From positions 62,001-126,000 of the forward strand of contig NZ_CANLDB010000003.1 in the NCBI RefSeq assembly GCF_947489365.1: a stretch of DNA of 64,000 nucleotides, in the 5' to 3' direction. Position numbers and translations under genes: made by a program. The notes below the pieces were generated by a model. It did no database searches, was not told the DNA's origin, and saw only the letters and a list, made by a program, of their open reading frames with translations. Within the stretch, counting starts at the first letter, position 1, and each line of letters opens with the position of its first letter. Source of the DNA: an uncultured Nocardioides sp. (GTDB taxonomy: Bacteria > Actinomycetota > Actinomycetes > Propionibacteriales > Nocardioidaceae). Below are positions 31,713 to 40,444 of this stretch, in pieces.

Positions 31713-32264
31713 TCAGCGCGCCAGGGTCGCGATCAGTGCGGAGTAGGTGCCCTCGACGTCACCCTCCCGGCTGGGGACGGCGATCGCGCCGGTCCGCTCC
31801 CCGAGCAGGCGGGTCAGCACCGCGTGACGGTCCCGGAGGTGGGCGTCGCCGCCCTGGCCCGCGACGATCGCGCGGACCTGGTCGTGCCACGGGTCGGCGC
31901 CGTCCGACCCCCGCCGGTGGAAGCGCGCGACCGTCGCGTCGGCGTCGTCCATCAGCACCCGCTCGAGGAAGTCCGCCCCGGCCTCCGTGGCGGCAGCCTC
32001 GAACCGCGCCAGCTCGGCGGGGTCGGCGAGGAGCTGCGGCAGGACGACGTCCTGCCCGCCGCGGAGGTAGGCGGTGATCATCGCCAGCGCCGCCGGGCGG
32101 ATGAGGGCGCCGGCGCCACCGAAGTCGTCCTGCCAGCCGCCGATCAGGGTCCGGAGCACGTCGACGTCGCACACGAGGGTGCCGGGACGGTCGGCGGCGT
32201 ACCGGCGGGCGAGCGTCGACTTCCCGATCCCCGGCGGGCCGTTCAGCAGCAGCAACCGGGCCAT
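31713..32264 (-). CDS. P-loop kinase-like ATPase
   Basis: The product has 183 residues and starts MARLLLLNGPPGIGKSTLAR, a Walker A at the N-terminus as in small-molecule kinases and zeta-toxin-like kinases; VCDVDVLRTLIGGW and a lid-like HRRGSDG segment follow. Substrate unknown. The gene is divergent from the methyltransferase gene with only 34 bases between starts, so the two share a very compact promoter region. Confidence 0.75.
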   Translation of the reverse strand: MARLLLLNGPPGIGKSTLARRYAADRPGTLVCDVDVLRTLIGGWQDDFGGAGALIRPAALAMITAYLRGGQDVVLPQLLADPAELARFEAAATEAGADFLERVLMDDADATVARFHRRGSDGADPWHDQVRAIVAGQGGDAHLRDRHAVLTRLLGERTGAIAVPSREGDVEGTYSALIATLAR

Positions 32265-32298
32265 GGCGCCGAGGGTAGCCAGCGGGTTGGATGGGGTG

Positions 32299-32991
32299 GT
32301 GGCGGACGAGCGCGACCAGATCGACTGGGCCGAGTGGCACCGCGGGTACGACGACCCGCAGGGTCACCTCGCCGGCCGTCTGGCGGTGGTCCGGCAGCTC
32401 GCCGCGAAGACGATCGACCTGGCGACCGCGCGGCCGCCGTACGTGACGAGCCTCTGCGCGGGCGACGGTCGCGACCTGTTGCCGGTGGCCGCGGTGAGTG
32501 CGCGGCTGCCGCGGGTCACGCTCGTGGAGCAGGACCCGCGCCTCGCGGAGGAGGCCCGCCGGCAGGCCGTCCGGCTCGGGCTGGGGGACACGGCCCGCGT
32601 CGTGGAGGGTGACGCCGGCGACCTCGCGACGTACGTGGGGGTGCCGCCCGCCGACGTCGTCCTCGTGTGCGGGGTGCTGGGTCACCTGAGCGACGACGAC
32701 GTCGAACGGCTGGCGGTCTCCCTGCCGCAGCTCGCGACCGCGGGCGCCCGGGTGGTCTGGACGCGGGGGCCGTGGGCGACGGCCGACGCCGGACCGAGGG
32801 TCGAGGAGACGGACGACGAGCACCCGGCGGAGGGCATCCGGCGCGCGTTCGCCGCGCACGGCCTCGTCGAGGAGGACCTCGTCACCCCCGAGGGCACCGA
32901 CTTCTGCGTCGGCGTCCACCGCCTCACCCGCGACCCGGCGCCGCGACCGCCGGTGGGGAGGCTGTTCCGGTTCGGCTCGGCGAGCGGCTAG
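32299..32991 (+). CDS. Class I SAM-dependent methyltransferase
   Basis: The product has 230 residues. Motif I is YVTSLCAGDGRDLLPV, the acidic residue of motif II is in TLVEQDPRLAEEA, and VVLVCGVLGHLSDDDVERLA is the motif IV region. It resembles small-molecule methyltransferases. Start is GTG 32299 (GTG 32296 also in frame); the substrate is unknown. It converges on the GlcD-like gene, with stops only 8 bases apart. Confidence 0.8.
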   Translation: MADERDQIDWAEWHRGYDDPQGHLAGRLAVVRQLAAKTIDLATARPPYVTSLCAGDGRDLLPVAAVSARLPRVTLVEQDPRLAEEARRQAVRLGLGDTARVVEGDAGDLATYVGVPPADVVLVCGVLGHLSDDDVERLAVSLPQLATAGARVVWTRGPWATADAGPRVEETDDEHPAEGIRRAFAAHGLVEEDLVTPEGTDFCVGVHRLTRDPAPRPPVGRLFRFGSASG

Positions 32992-32998
32992 CCGCTCC

Positions 32999-34381
32999 TC
33001 ACAGCACCTTGCCGGGGTTGAGGATCCCGTGCGGGTCCAGCGCCGCCTTGACCGCGCGCTGCATCGCGACCACCTCGGGGCTCAGCTCGGCGTGCAGCCC
33101 GTCGCGCTTGAGCAGCCCGACGCCGTGCTCGCCGGTGACGGTCCCACCGAGCTCGAGGGCGTCGGCGATGATCTCCTCGAACGCCGCCTGGGCCCGCTCG
33201 CGTGCGGCGTCGTCCCCGGGCGGCGTGATGATCAGCGGGTGCAGGTTGCCGTCACCGGCGTGGGCGATGTTGGCGATGAGGACGTCGTGGGCGGCGGCGG
33301 TCCTCTCGATCCGGCCCAGCATCTCCGGGACGGCGCCCTTCGGCACGCAGACGTCCTCGGTGAGCAGCGGGCCGAGCCGCTCCAGCGCGGGGTAGGTCAT
33401 GCGGCGGGCCACGAAGAGCGCCTCCGCCTCCTCCTCGTCGGTGGACGCGGCGGCGAAGGTCGCCCCGCCCTCCTCGAAGCAGCGGACGAGGGTGGCGGCC
33501 TCCTCGTCGCCGGCGGCGCCGGGTGCGTCGGTGCGGCCGAGCAGGACGACGTCGGCGTCGGCCGACAGCCCCATGTTCTTCCAGTCGTCGACGGCCTTGA
33601 GGCAGTGGTGGTCGATGAGCTCCAGCGCTGACGGCGCGATCCCGCTCGCCCCGACGGCCTCGACGGCGCGGCCGGCGTCCACGACCGAGTCGAAGTAGCC
33701 GACGACGGTCCGCTCGGCGGGCCGCGCGGCGCGGAGCCGGACGGTGATTTCGGTGACCACGCCGAGCGTCCCCTCGGAGCCGACCATCAGGCCGACCAGG
33801 TCGTAGCCGACGACGCCCTTCGCCGTACGACGCCCCACGCGGACGACCTCGCCCAGGCCGTTGACCAGCTCGAGCTCGAGGACGTAGTCGCGGGTGACCC
33901 CGTACTTCACGCAGCACAGCCCGCCCGCGTTCGTCCCGACGTTGCCGCCGAGGGTCGACCAGGGGGCGCTGGCGGGGTCGGGCGGGTACCAGAGGCCCTC
34001 CTCGGCGCACGCCGCCCGCAGGTGGTCGTTGACGACGCCGGGCTGGACGACGGCGAGCCGCTCGAGGTGGTTGATCTCGCGGATCTCGGTCATGCGCTCC
34101 GTCGACAGCACGACGCAGCCGTCGACCGCGTTCGCGCCGCCCGACAGACCCGTGCCCGCCCCGCGCGTGACGAGCGGGACCTCGTGGGCCAGACACGCCC
34201 GCACGGTGGCCTGCACGTCCTCGGTCGTCCGCGCGCGCACCAGCGCGACCGGGTGCCCGTGCGGGGCCCACTCGGCCTCGTCGTGGGAGTACGCCGCGAG
34301 CACGTCCGCGTCGCTCGCCAGCCGGTCGGCGGGGAGGGCGTCGGTGAGCGTCGCGAGGACCGGGTGGGCCGTGAGCGTCAT
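32999..34381 (-). CDS. FAD-binding glycolate/lactate oxidase subunit (GlcD type)
   Basis: The product has 460 residues with the FAD-binding PCMH fold: PLVTRGAGTGLSGGANAVDG, STLGGNVGTNAGGLCCVKYG, GSEGTLGVVTEITVRLR, and the C-terminal catalytic part IANIAHAGDGNLHP and VTGEHGVGLLKR. It oxidises 2-hydroxy acids such as glycolate or D-lactate. ATG 34381 is the start; the 32-residue upstream extension is unrelated. No partner Fe-S subunit gene (GlcF) is next to it. Confidence 0.92.
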   Translation of the reverse strand: MTLTAHPVLATLTDALPADRLASDADVLAAYSHDEAEWAPHGHPVALVRARTTEDVQATVRACLAHEVPLVTRGAGTGLSGGANAVDGCVVLSTERMTEIREINHLERLAVVQPGVVNDHLRAACAEEGLWYPPDPASAPWSTLGGNVGTNAGGLCCVKYGVTRDYVLELELVNGLGEVVRVGRRTAKGVVGYDLVGLMVGSEGTLGVVTEITVRLRAARPAERTVVGYFDSVVDAGRAVEAVGASGIAPSALELIDHHCLKAVDDWKNMGLSADADVVLLGRTDAPGAAGDEEAATLVRCFEEGGATFAAASTDEEEAEALFVARRMTYPALERLGPLLTEDVCVPKGAVPEMLGRIERTAAAHDVLIANIAHAGDGNLHPLIITPPGDDAARERAQAAFEEIIADALELGGTVTGEHGVGLLKRDGLHAELSPEVVAMQRAVKAALDPHGILNPGKVL

Positions 34382-34437
34382 GCGTCGATCCTCACTCGCG
34401 GTGCAAGCGAGCGCCAGGGGAGTCCTGCGGTGGGCGC

Positions 34438-35451
34438 TCACGCGCACCGAGGGCAGGGGTGCGGCGAACCGGTCCATCCGCGGTTCTGCAGCAGCCGGCC
34501 GATCCGGACGGCGGTCGTGCAGGGGCGACCGAGCACCTGACCGTGGCCGAGGCGTGCGGTGACGAGGCCGTCGACCACCGCGTCGAGGTCGCGATCCAGG
34601 TCGCGGTCCCGGTCGGCCCGATGGGTGTGGTCGGCGCGTCCGTCGAGCTCGACCACGACGCCGAAGGCGCGGTGGAGGACGTCACGGAAGACCGTGCCTC
34701 GCGCCGAGGCACGGACCTGACGTCCGGCTCGTGGGAGACCGTGCGCCAGCTCGACGTCGCGGAGATAGGCCCGCTCGAGGACGGAGCAGGCCCCGCGCCC
34801 GAGGTCGTCGAGCGCGGCGGTGAGGAACGCCCGACGCCGCTGGCGCAGGCGCGCCTGCAGGGCCGCGGCGAGGCGGTCCGTCGTCGTCCGGCGGGCCGAC
34901 ACCACCTCGGCGAGCACGGCGAAGGCCGTCATGTCGTCCCCGGCCTCGCCGGCGACGTCCAGGACCGCCTCCTCGAGGCGTACCCGTGGGGGACGACGGT
35001 TCCACTGGACACGGCCGTCGAGGCCACGGGTCTGACTGATGCGGACGCCGGGCGGCTCCTCGAGCGTGCGCCCGTGCTCGACGAGGACGCGGATGGAGGC
35101 GCCCGCGCTGAGCTGTCGCGACGTGCCGAGGGTGGCTAGGATCGAGGAGGGTCCCGCGAGGGCGGCCGGCGCGGCGTACAGCACCGCCGCCCACGCCCGC
35201 TGGCACCAGGTCGGCTCGCCGCTGTGGACGACGTACACGCCGGGGTGGATCGGGACCAGGAGGCGGTGCCGCAGCCAGCAGCGCAGGTCGGACCCCGTCG
35301 CGCCGAGGGAGACCAGCTGCCGGCGCGCGACGACGCCGTCCTGCTCGGCCGCGAGAGCGGCGGCGACGGGAGGAAGGCTGGGCACGGCACCAGCCTCGCC
35401 GTCCTTGGCCGACGAGGGCGTGGCTCCTCCACAGGCCGGGGCCGAACGCAT
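34438..35451 (-). CDS. AbiEi-type antitoxin-domain protein with endonuclease-like C-terminus
   Basis: The product has 337 residues. An N-terminal winged helix (AALAAEQDGVVARRQLVSLG) followed by LVPIHPGVYVVH marks the AbiEi antitoxin N-terminal domain. The C-terminal part (VVVELDGRADH, then NRGWTGSPHPCPRC) looks like the Vsr/DUF559 nuclease-like fold. No AbiEii toxin is encoded beside it, so it is an orphan; such proteins are common in Actinobacteria and their role is unclear. ATG 35451 lies at the edge of a strong hairpin; TTG 35454 is an alternative start. Confidence 0.7.
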   Translation of the reverse strand: MRSAPACGGATPSSAKDGEAGAVPSLPPVAAALAAEQDGVVARRQLVSLGATGSDLRCWLRHRLLVPIHPGVYVVHSGEPTWCQRAWAAVLYAAPAALAGPSSILATLGTSRQLSAGASIRVLVEHGRTLEEPPGVRISQTRGLDGRVQWNRRPPRVRLEEAVLDVAGEAGDDMTAFAVLAEVVSARRTTTDRLAAALQARLRQRRRAFLTAALDDLGRGACSVLERAYLRDVELAHGLPRAGRQVRASARGTVFRDVLHRAFGVVVELDGRADHTHRADRDRDLDRDLDAVVDGLVTARLGHGQVLGRPCTTAVRIGRLLQNRGWTGSPHPCPRCA

Positions 35452-35499
35452 CAACGGAGGTGATCGCTGTCTCTCACAGACAGCGATCGCCTCCGTTGA
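35451..35499. terminator. Long terminator hairpin overlapping the next gene's start
   Basis: Arms 35451-35472 and 35478-35499 pair over 22 bp with one mismatch around a 5-base loop CTCAC. It follows the DUF1295 gene (stop 35520) and its distal edge touches the ATG of the AbiEi-like gene, so termination and translation initiation are coupled physically. Confidence 0.75.
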
Positions 35500-35519
35500 C
35501 CACGTGGGTCAGGACGGGG

Positions 35520-36344
35520 TCAGGACGTGAGCGTCTTCTTCGGCCAGGGCACGAAGAAGGCGACGCGCTTCTGGTACTCCCGGAACGCGGGCCGCTCCTG
35601 CATGCGCCGCTCGGTGCGCTTGGCGCCGGTCGCGTAGATGAGGAAGTACGACATCGCGACGGGGGCGGGGAAGGTCCAGGCAGTCGGCGCGGAGGCGGCG
35701 CCCGCGAGGTACAGGCCGTCCCAGACGACGGAGTCGCCGAAGTAGTTCGGGTGGCGCGACCAGCCCCACAGCCCGGTGTCGAGGATGTCGGGCGGGTTGG
35801 CGTCCCCGCGCTCCTTGGCCGCCTTCTTCTCGGCCGTGAAGCGGTCCTTCTGACGGTCGGCGACCGCCTCGATGACGGTGCCGGCCACGGCGGTGGTGAG
35901 GCCCAGGGGGAACAGCCACCGGCGACGACCGGACGGCAGCTCGCTCGCCGCGGCCATCTGGATCGGCAGGGACACCAGCATCTGCGCCGCGCCCTGGGTG
36001 AGGAACACCTTGGTGAGCACCTGCCCGGTCGAGGCGTCGCCGAGGAACTCGGTGTAGCGCTCGTCCTCGGTGTCCTTGCTGCGCAGCCGCCCGAGCATCA
36101 GCGTCCCGAGGCGGGCGCCCCACACGGTGGTCGCGGCGGCCATGGACCACCGGCGGGCGGCGTCCCCGTTGCCGGCGACGGCGCTGGTCACCGCGACCGC
36201 GGCCAGGCCGGGGCCCCAGATGCCGTCGACGTAGTCGCGGCGCTCCCTCGGGATCGCGACCGCGGCGGTGGCCCCCTGGATCGCGGCGACGACGAGCGCG
36301 GAGCGCCCCATCACCCGCCGGAGGTTCTTCGTGTCGATGCTCAT
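35520..36344 (-). CDS. DUF1295 (steroid-reductase-like) membrane protein
   Basis: The product has 274 residues with several membrane helices and the conserved C-terminal signature GLWGWSRHPNYFGDSVVWDG and REYQKRVAFFVPWP, shared by DUF1295 and isoprenylcysteine methyltransferase-like proteins. Cofactor and substrate unknown. It follows mysD by 30 bases on the same strand, so it may be at the tail of that transcript, but it has no known link to sunscreen synthesis. Confidence 0.85.
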   Translation of the reverse strand: MSIDTKNLRRVMGRSALVVAAIQGATAAVAIPRERRDYVDGIWGPGLAAVAVTSAVAGNGDAARRWSMAAATTVWGARLGTLMLGRLRSKDTEDERYTEFLGDASTGQVLTKVFLTQGAAQMLVSLPIQMAAASELPSGRRRWLFPLGLTTAVAGTVIEAVADRQKDRFTAEKKAAKERGDANPPDILDTGLWGWSRHPNYFGDSVVWDGLYLAGAASAPTAWTFPAPVAMSYFLIYATGAKRTERRMQERPAFREYQKRVAFFVPWPKKTLTS

Positions 36345-36374
36345 GCCAGGAATCGTGACACCCTCCGCGAAGCC

Positions 36375-37433
36375 TCAGGCGCCGCGGGCCGCAGCGGCGG
36401 CGACCTGCTCGGCCAGCAGCTCCGCCAGGTCGGTGCCCGCGGCGGCGGCCATCATCACGACGACGCTGCTCGGAGCGAACGAGCAGTAGAGGCTCGCCTC
36501 CAGGAAGTACGGCGTCCCGTCGGGGTCGATCCGCACGTCGACGAGGCTGTGGTCCCGGCAGCCGAGCGCGACGTGCGCGCGGCGGGCGAGCTCGTGCACG
36601 GCGGGGACGACGGGGTCGTCGAGCGGGACGATCCAGGCGTGGTCGGCGTCCTTCGCCATCAGCCGGAGGTCACCACCGCCCTCGCCGTCGTCGTCGGAGC
36701 GGGTGATCTTGTCGGCCGCGTCGCGGACGGGCTTCGTGTCGGCGTCGACGGCGTACTCCTCGAGCGGCAGGCAGACCAGCTCCACCCCGTCCGGCGTCGT
36801 CCGCTCGACGATGCCGCAGCGGACCTCCCGGCCCAGCTCGACGTAGCTCTCGACGAGCACCTCGGAGGCGTGCCCGAAGGCGGCGGCGAGCGCGGCGTCG
36901 TACTCGTCGACGGAGCGGACCAGCGTCACCCCGTGGGAGTTGTCGGCGTCGACCGGCTTCACCACCACCGGCGGCGCCAGCGTCGGGACGTCCCCGGGCC
37001 GCAGCACCTCGCCCTCGGGGACGGCGACCCCGGCCGCGGCGACGATCGCCCGCGCGCGCTGCTTGTGAGCGCCGAGCGCCATGGTCTCGCCGGTGTTGCC
37101 GACCATCCCCACGCCGAGGACGTCGGTCAGCAGGGACCGGTACGCCGTCATCCCGGGCCGGCAGAACATCTGCGGCAGCGCGACGTCCACCTCGAGCGAG
37201 GCGAGGACGGCGAGCCCCTTCGCCCGCGACACCACCGGAGCGGCCGCGACGGCCTCGCGCGACAGGTCCGCGGGGAACCGCCACCCGCCGCCCGGCTCGA
37301 CCCAGGCGATCACGTGCTCGTACGGACCGTCCGACGCGGCGGCCAGCGCGCCCGCGGCGTACAGCCGCGAGAGGTCGGCGAGGAACGCCGACTCCGCCGA
37401 CCCGGCGAGGTGGAGCAGGCGGGTCCTAGTCAC
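36375..37433 (-). CDS. mysD: Mycosporine-like amino acid synthase MysD (D-Ala-D-Ala ligase-like)
   Basis: This ATP-grasp ligase joins a second amino acid to mycosporine-glycine, giving imino-mycosporines such as shinorine or porphyra-334. The product has 352 residues with family marks LLHLAGSAESAFLADLSRLY, WRFPADLS, LPQMFCRPGMTAYRSLL, GNTGETMALGAHKQRARAIV and ATP-grasp VVVKPVDADNSHGV, then YFLEASLYCSFAPSS. GTG 37433 overlaps the end of mysC by 8 bases. The amino acid added cannot be read from sequence. Confidence 0.92.
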   Translation of the reverse strand: MTRTRLLHLAGSAESAFLADLSRLYAAGALAAASDGPYEHVIAWVEPGGGWRFPADLSREAVAAAPVVSRAKGLAVLASLEVDVALPQMFCRPGMTAYRSLLTDVLGVGMVGNTGETMALGAHKQRARAIVAAAGVAVPEGEVLRPGDVPTLAPPVVVKPVDADNSHGVTLVRSVDEYDAALAAAFGHASEVLVESYVELGREVRCGIVERTTPDGVELVCLPLEEYAVDADTKPVRDAADKITRSDDDGEGGGDLRLMAKDADHAWIVPLDDPVVPAVHELARRAHVALGCRDHSLVDVRIDPDGTPYFLEASLYCSFAPSSVVVMMAAAAGTDLAELLAEQVAAAAARGA

Positions 37434-38775
37434 CCCCCACCTCCACGAGCTTGCCGATGTTGAAGTCGATCCGGATCCAGTCGCGCCCGGTCACCAGCGC
37501 GCGCAGCAGCAGCGACGGGATCTGGAGGTGGTGGACCAGCAGGAACGGCAGCGGGTCGCGGGTGTCGAGGATCGCGTCCCGTCCGCCGCGCAGCACCCGC
37601 CACCGCTCGCGCGCGGACGACGGACGGCTCAGCAGGCGCCACAGCTCGTGGTAGGTCCAGTACGTCGGCCGGTAGTCCGGCAGCGGCACGACCGGGCCCG
37701 CGTCACCACCACCGTCCTCGTCGGCCAGGTACGTCGCGGCGAGGCCCGGGTGCCGGTGGAACATCGTGATCGCGGAGTGGGTCCGCGGGTTGCACTCGAT
37801 CGCCGTGATGCTGCCGTCGGCGCGCTCGAGGAAGTCGAAGGAGACCTGCCCGGTGAGCTTGCGCTCCTCGACCAGCCGCGTCACCCACGCCTGGATGTCC
37901 GGGCGGTCGACCATCGTGTAGTTGACCTGGAACGCCGAGGACTCGCAGCACGCCCACACCCGCAGCCGGCCGTCGCGCGCGGTGCCGTGGGTGCAGTACT
38001 CCCTGCCCTCCACGAGCTCCTGCAGCAGCCACGGGTTGTCGTCGGAGATCGGCTTGGAGCGGGCGAACGCCGCGGTGTCGGCCGGGGTGGCGAGCGGGAG
38101 CGGCGTGAGGTCGAGACGGTTCACCGGGTCGTACGCGATCGACTTCAGCACCCACCGCACCCCGGGGTGCGCGGCGAAGTCGAACTCCGCGACCTGGGTG
38201 GGGTCGGTGAGCCGGTGCGTCAGCGGCACGGGTAGGTCGAGCGAGGTCGCGAGCGCCGCGAACGCCGCCTTGTCGTCGAGGGCCTCGAGGTCGTCGGGGT
38301 CGAGGTGGACGACCTCGCAGTGCTCGGCGAGCCGGGCCTTCGCCAGTGCGTCGTGGCGGCTGGACGCCGGGCTGCACACGGGCACGTACACGTCGACCCC
38401 CTCGCGGCGCACGACGTCGACCAGCGCGTCCACGTACGACGCGTCACCGGAGGGGGGCACCACGTGGAAGGCGTCGACGGCGCGGGAGAACCGGTGCCCG
38501 GAGAAGCGGTAGCGCCCCGACTCGACGAGCACGACCCGGTGACCGGCGGAGTGGAAGGACCGCGCGAGCTGCAGCGCCTTCGTCATCTTCCCGCCGGACA
38601 GCAGGACCGTCCGTCGTCCGCCCGCAGGGGTCGGCGAGGGAGCGGTCGGCGCGGCCAGCCCGACGAGCGCCGCCCCGGCGGTGACCGCCAGGTTCGCGGG
38701 GAACGCCGTGCCCAGCAGGGCCAGCGCTCCGAGCGTCCTCAGGCGGGGCGGGAGGCCCGAGCGGGTCGGAGTCAC
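37426..38775 (-). CDS. mysC: Mycosporine-glycine synthase MysC (ATP-grasp)
   Basis: This enzyme couples glycine (or another amino acid) to 4-deoxygadusol. The product has 449 residues with the family's hydrophobic N-terminal helix (FPANLAVTAGAALVG), VLLSGGKMTKALQLARSFHS, GHRFSRAVDAFHVVP, VYVPVCSPASSRHDALAK, DDKAAFAALATSL, SSAFQVNYTMV and IECNPRTHSAITMFHRHPG. GTG 38775 overlaps the dioxygenase stop by GTGA. Its C-terminus ends DFNIGKLVEVGGD. Confidence 0.95.
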   Translation of the reverse strand: MTPTRSGLPPRLRTLGALALLGTAFPANLAVTAGAALVGLAAPTAPSPTPAGGRRTVLLSGGKMTKALQLARSFHSAGHRVVLVESGRYRFSGHRFSRAVDAFHVVPPSGDASYVDALVDVVRREGVDVYVPVCSPASSRHDALAKARLAEHCEVVHLDPDDLEALDDKAAFAALATSLDLPVPLTHRLTDPTQVAEFDFAAHPGVRWVLKSIAYDPVNRLDLTPLPLATPADTAAFARSKPISDDNPWLLQELVEGREYCTHGTARDGRLRVWACCESSAFQVNYTMVDRPDIQAWVTRLVEERKLTGQVSFDFLERADGSITAIECNPRTHSAITMFHRHPGLAATYLADEDGGGDAGPVVPLPDYRPTYWTYHELWRLLSRPSSARERWRVLRGGRDAILDTRDPLPFLLVHHLQIPSLLLRALVTGRDWIRIDFNIGKLVEVGGD

Positions 38776-39572
38776 TCCGACAGCGTCCCCGACACCGGGT
38801 CGCCGTACCCGGTCGCCATCCCGCGGTGCATGACGCGGTCGCCGACGACGCCGGAGTGGTCGGCGGCGTGCAGGACGGTCCCGTTGTCCCACATCACGAC
38901 GTCGCCGGGCGCCCAGGTGTGGCGCAGGCAGTTCTCCGGCGCGGTCGAGTGGGCGTGCAGCGCGGCGACGGTCTCGGCCGTCTCGTCGGCGTCCATGCCC
39001 TCGATCTCGGCGCACCGGGCGGGGGTCGTCAGGTAGAGCGTCTCCCGGCCGGAGACGGGGTGGGGCCGCACCAGCGGGTGCCACGCCTCCTTCTCCTGGC
39101 CGTCGCCCGGGTCGACGCCGGTGACGACGTGGCGCATCCGGCGGCCCTCGATGCGGGCGCGGAGGTCGGCGGGGAGGGTGTCGAGGGCGCGGTACTGGTT
39201 GCTGAACACCGTCTGCCCGCCCGCCTCCGGGATGGTGACGGCACGCAGCGCCGTGTACGCCGGCGGCGAGGACACGTAGCTGGTGTCGACGTGGAAGGTC
39301 GAGCGCGGCGGCGTCGTCCGGCCCACGTTGGAGATGACGTTGAGGTCGTCGAAGCCCGGGACGGGCGTCTCCCCGACGGTGAAGACGGGGTCGCCGAAGC
39401 AGCGCAGGAACGCCGCGAACGCCGTGTCGTCGATGTCCTGGGCGGGCACGACCACGACGCCGTGGTCGGCGAGCAGCCCGACGATCGCCTCGGCGGTCGC
39501 GTCGTCGGGCGGGGCGTCGAGCGACAACCCGGTCACGCGGGCCCCGAGGGGCTCCAGCACCTGTGCGTCCAT
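38772..39572 (-). CDS. TauD/TfdA-family 2-oxoglutarate/Fe(II) dioxygenase in the mys operon
   Basis: The product has 266 residues. The iron ligands are HVD (H94, D96 in STFHVDTSYV) and a distal His (H235 in VMWDNGTVLHAADHS); R246/R250 (RVMHRG) would hold 2-oxoglutarate. The usual WDNR reads WDNG. Residues HPLVRPHPVSGRETLYLT are typical of TauD/TfdA. The gene lies between mysB and mysC with 4-base overlaps on both sides (ATGA with mysB, GTGA with mysC), so it belongs to the pathway. It may hydroxylate, demethylate or desaturate a mycosporine; the palythine-forming MysH of cyanobacteria is another 2-oxoglutarate enzyme. Exact reaction unknown. Confidence 0.9.
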   Translation of the reverse strand: MDAQVLEPLGARVTGLSLDAPPDDATAEAIVGLLADHGVVVVPAQDIDDTAFAAFLRCFGDPVFTVGETPVPGFDDLNVISNVGRTTPPRSTFHVDTSYVSSPPAYTALRAVTIPEAGGQTVFSNQYRALDTLPADLRARIEGRRMRHVVTGVDPGDGQEKEAWHPLVRPHPVSGRETLYLTTPARCAEIEGMDADETAETVAALHAHSTAPENCLRHTWAPGDVVMWDNGTVLHAADHSGVVGDRVMHRGMATGYGDPVSGTLSE

Positions 39573-40444
39573 CAGTCCTCCTGGGTCGGGGCGGCCGCCC
39601 ACTGGACGAGGGTGACCCCGTCGCGGAGCGGCAGCAGGACCTGCTCGACGCGGTCGTCGTCCGCGAGCAGGCGGTTGACGTCGGCGATGGCGCGGCCGTT
39701 GTCGCTGAGCACCCCGGCGCCGTAGGGCTCGCCCTGGAGCAGCGTGTTGTCGAGCGCCAGCAGCCCGTCGGGCGCCAGCAGCGGGGTGTCGAGCACCCGG
39801 CGGACGTAGTCGGCGTACCCGGTCTTGTCCGCGTCGACGAAGACGAGGTCGAACGACGCCCCCTCGTCGGCCAGGGCGGCGAGGGTGTCGGACGCCGGGC
39901 CGACGCGGACGTCGATCCGACCGCCCACCTCGGAGGCGTCGAAGCACTCGCGGGCGAAGGCGGCGACGCCCTCGTCGAGCTCGCAGGCGACCACGCTGCC
40001 GGCGCCGCTGCCGTCGGGCAGCGCCTCGGCCATCGCGAGCGCGGAGTAGCCGGTGAACATGCCGACCTCCAGCACCCGGCGGGCACCGGTGGCGCGCACC
40101 AGCGCGCGGAGGAACCGGCCCTCGACGTGGCCCGACAGCATCTCCGCCTCGAGCGGGGACTCCTCGCTCCAGGCGGCCTCCCGGGTCCGGGCCGCGAGCG
40201 CCGCCAGCGCCGGGGACTCCGGGCTCGTCGACGCCGCGACGTACGGCTCGAGGCCGGCGGCCAGCTCGTGGGCGCGGGTGAGGTCGGTCAGCATCGAGGC
40301 GGCGTCCTCGCCGGCCTCGGCCCGGCGGACGAGGTCGCCGAGCCGCTCCGCGAGGATCCCGGCCGGCGTCACCGGCCGGAGACCCGTCTCGGGGCCCACC
40401 GCGGGGCCCAGGGTCCCGGGGAGGGTGCCGGAGGTGGCTGTCAC
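39572..40444 (-). CDS. mysB: Class I O-methyltransferase MysB (demethyl-4-deoxygadusol methylation)
   Basis: The product has 290 residues. The catechol-O-methyltransferase-like core contains ARRVLEVGMFTGYSALAMAE (SAM motif I), VVACELDEGVAAFAREC, FDLVFVDADKTGYADYVRRV and LLALDNTLLQGEPYGAG. It methylates demethyl-4-deoxygadusol to 4-deoxygadusol. GTG 40444 overlaps the mysA stop (GTGA), and its TGA overlaps the dioxygenase ATG. The N-terminal ~80 residues are helical as in other MysB proteins. Confidence 0.92.
   Translation of the reverse strand: MTATSGTLPGTLGPAVGPETGLRPVTPAGILAERLGDLVRRAEAGEDAASMLTDLTRAHELAAGLEPYVAASTSPESPALAALAARTREAAWSEESPLEAEMLSGHVEGRFLRALVRATGARRVLEVGMFTGYSALAMAEALPDGSGAGSVVACELDEGVAAFARECFDASEVGGRIDVRVGPASDTLAALADEGASFDLVFVDADKTGYADYVRRVLDTPLLAPDGLLALDNTLLQGEPYGAGVLSDNGRAIADVNRLLADDDRVEQVLLPLRDGVTLVQWAAAPTQED

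Noticed and set aside
34438..35451. A complete type IV toxin-antitoxin (AbiE) system
   Set aside because: Only the AbiEi-like protein is present. Neighbours are a GlcD oxidase and a DUF1295 protein, not an AbiEii nucleotidyltransferase toxin.
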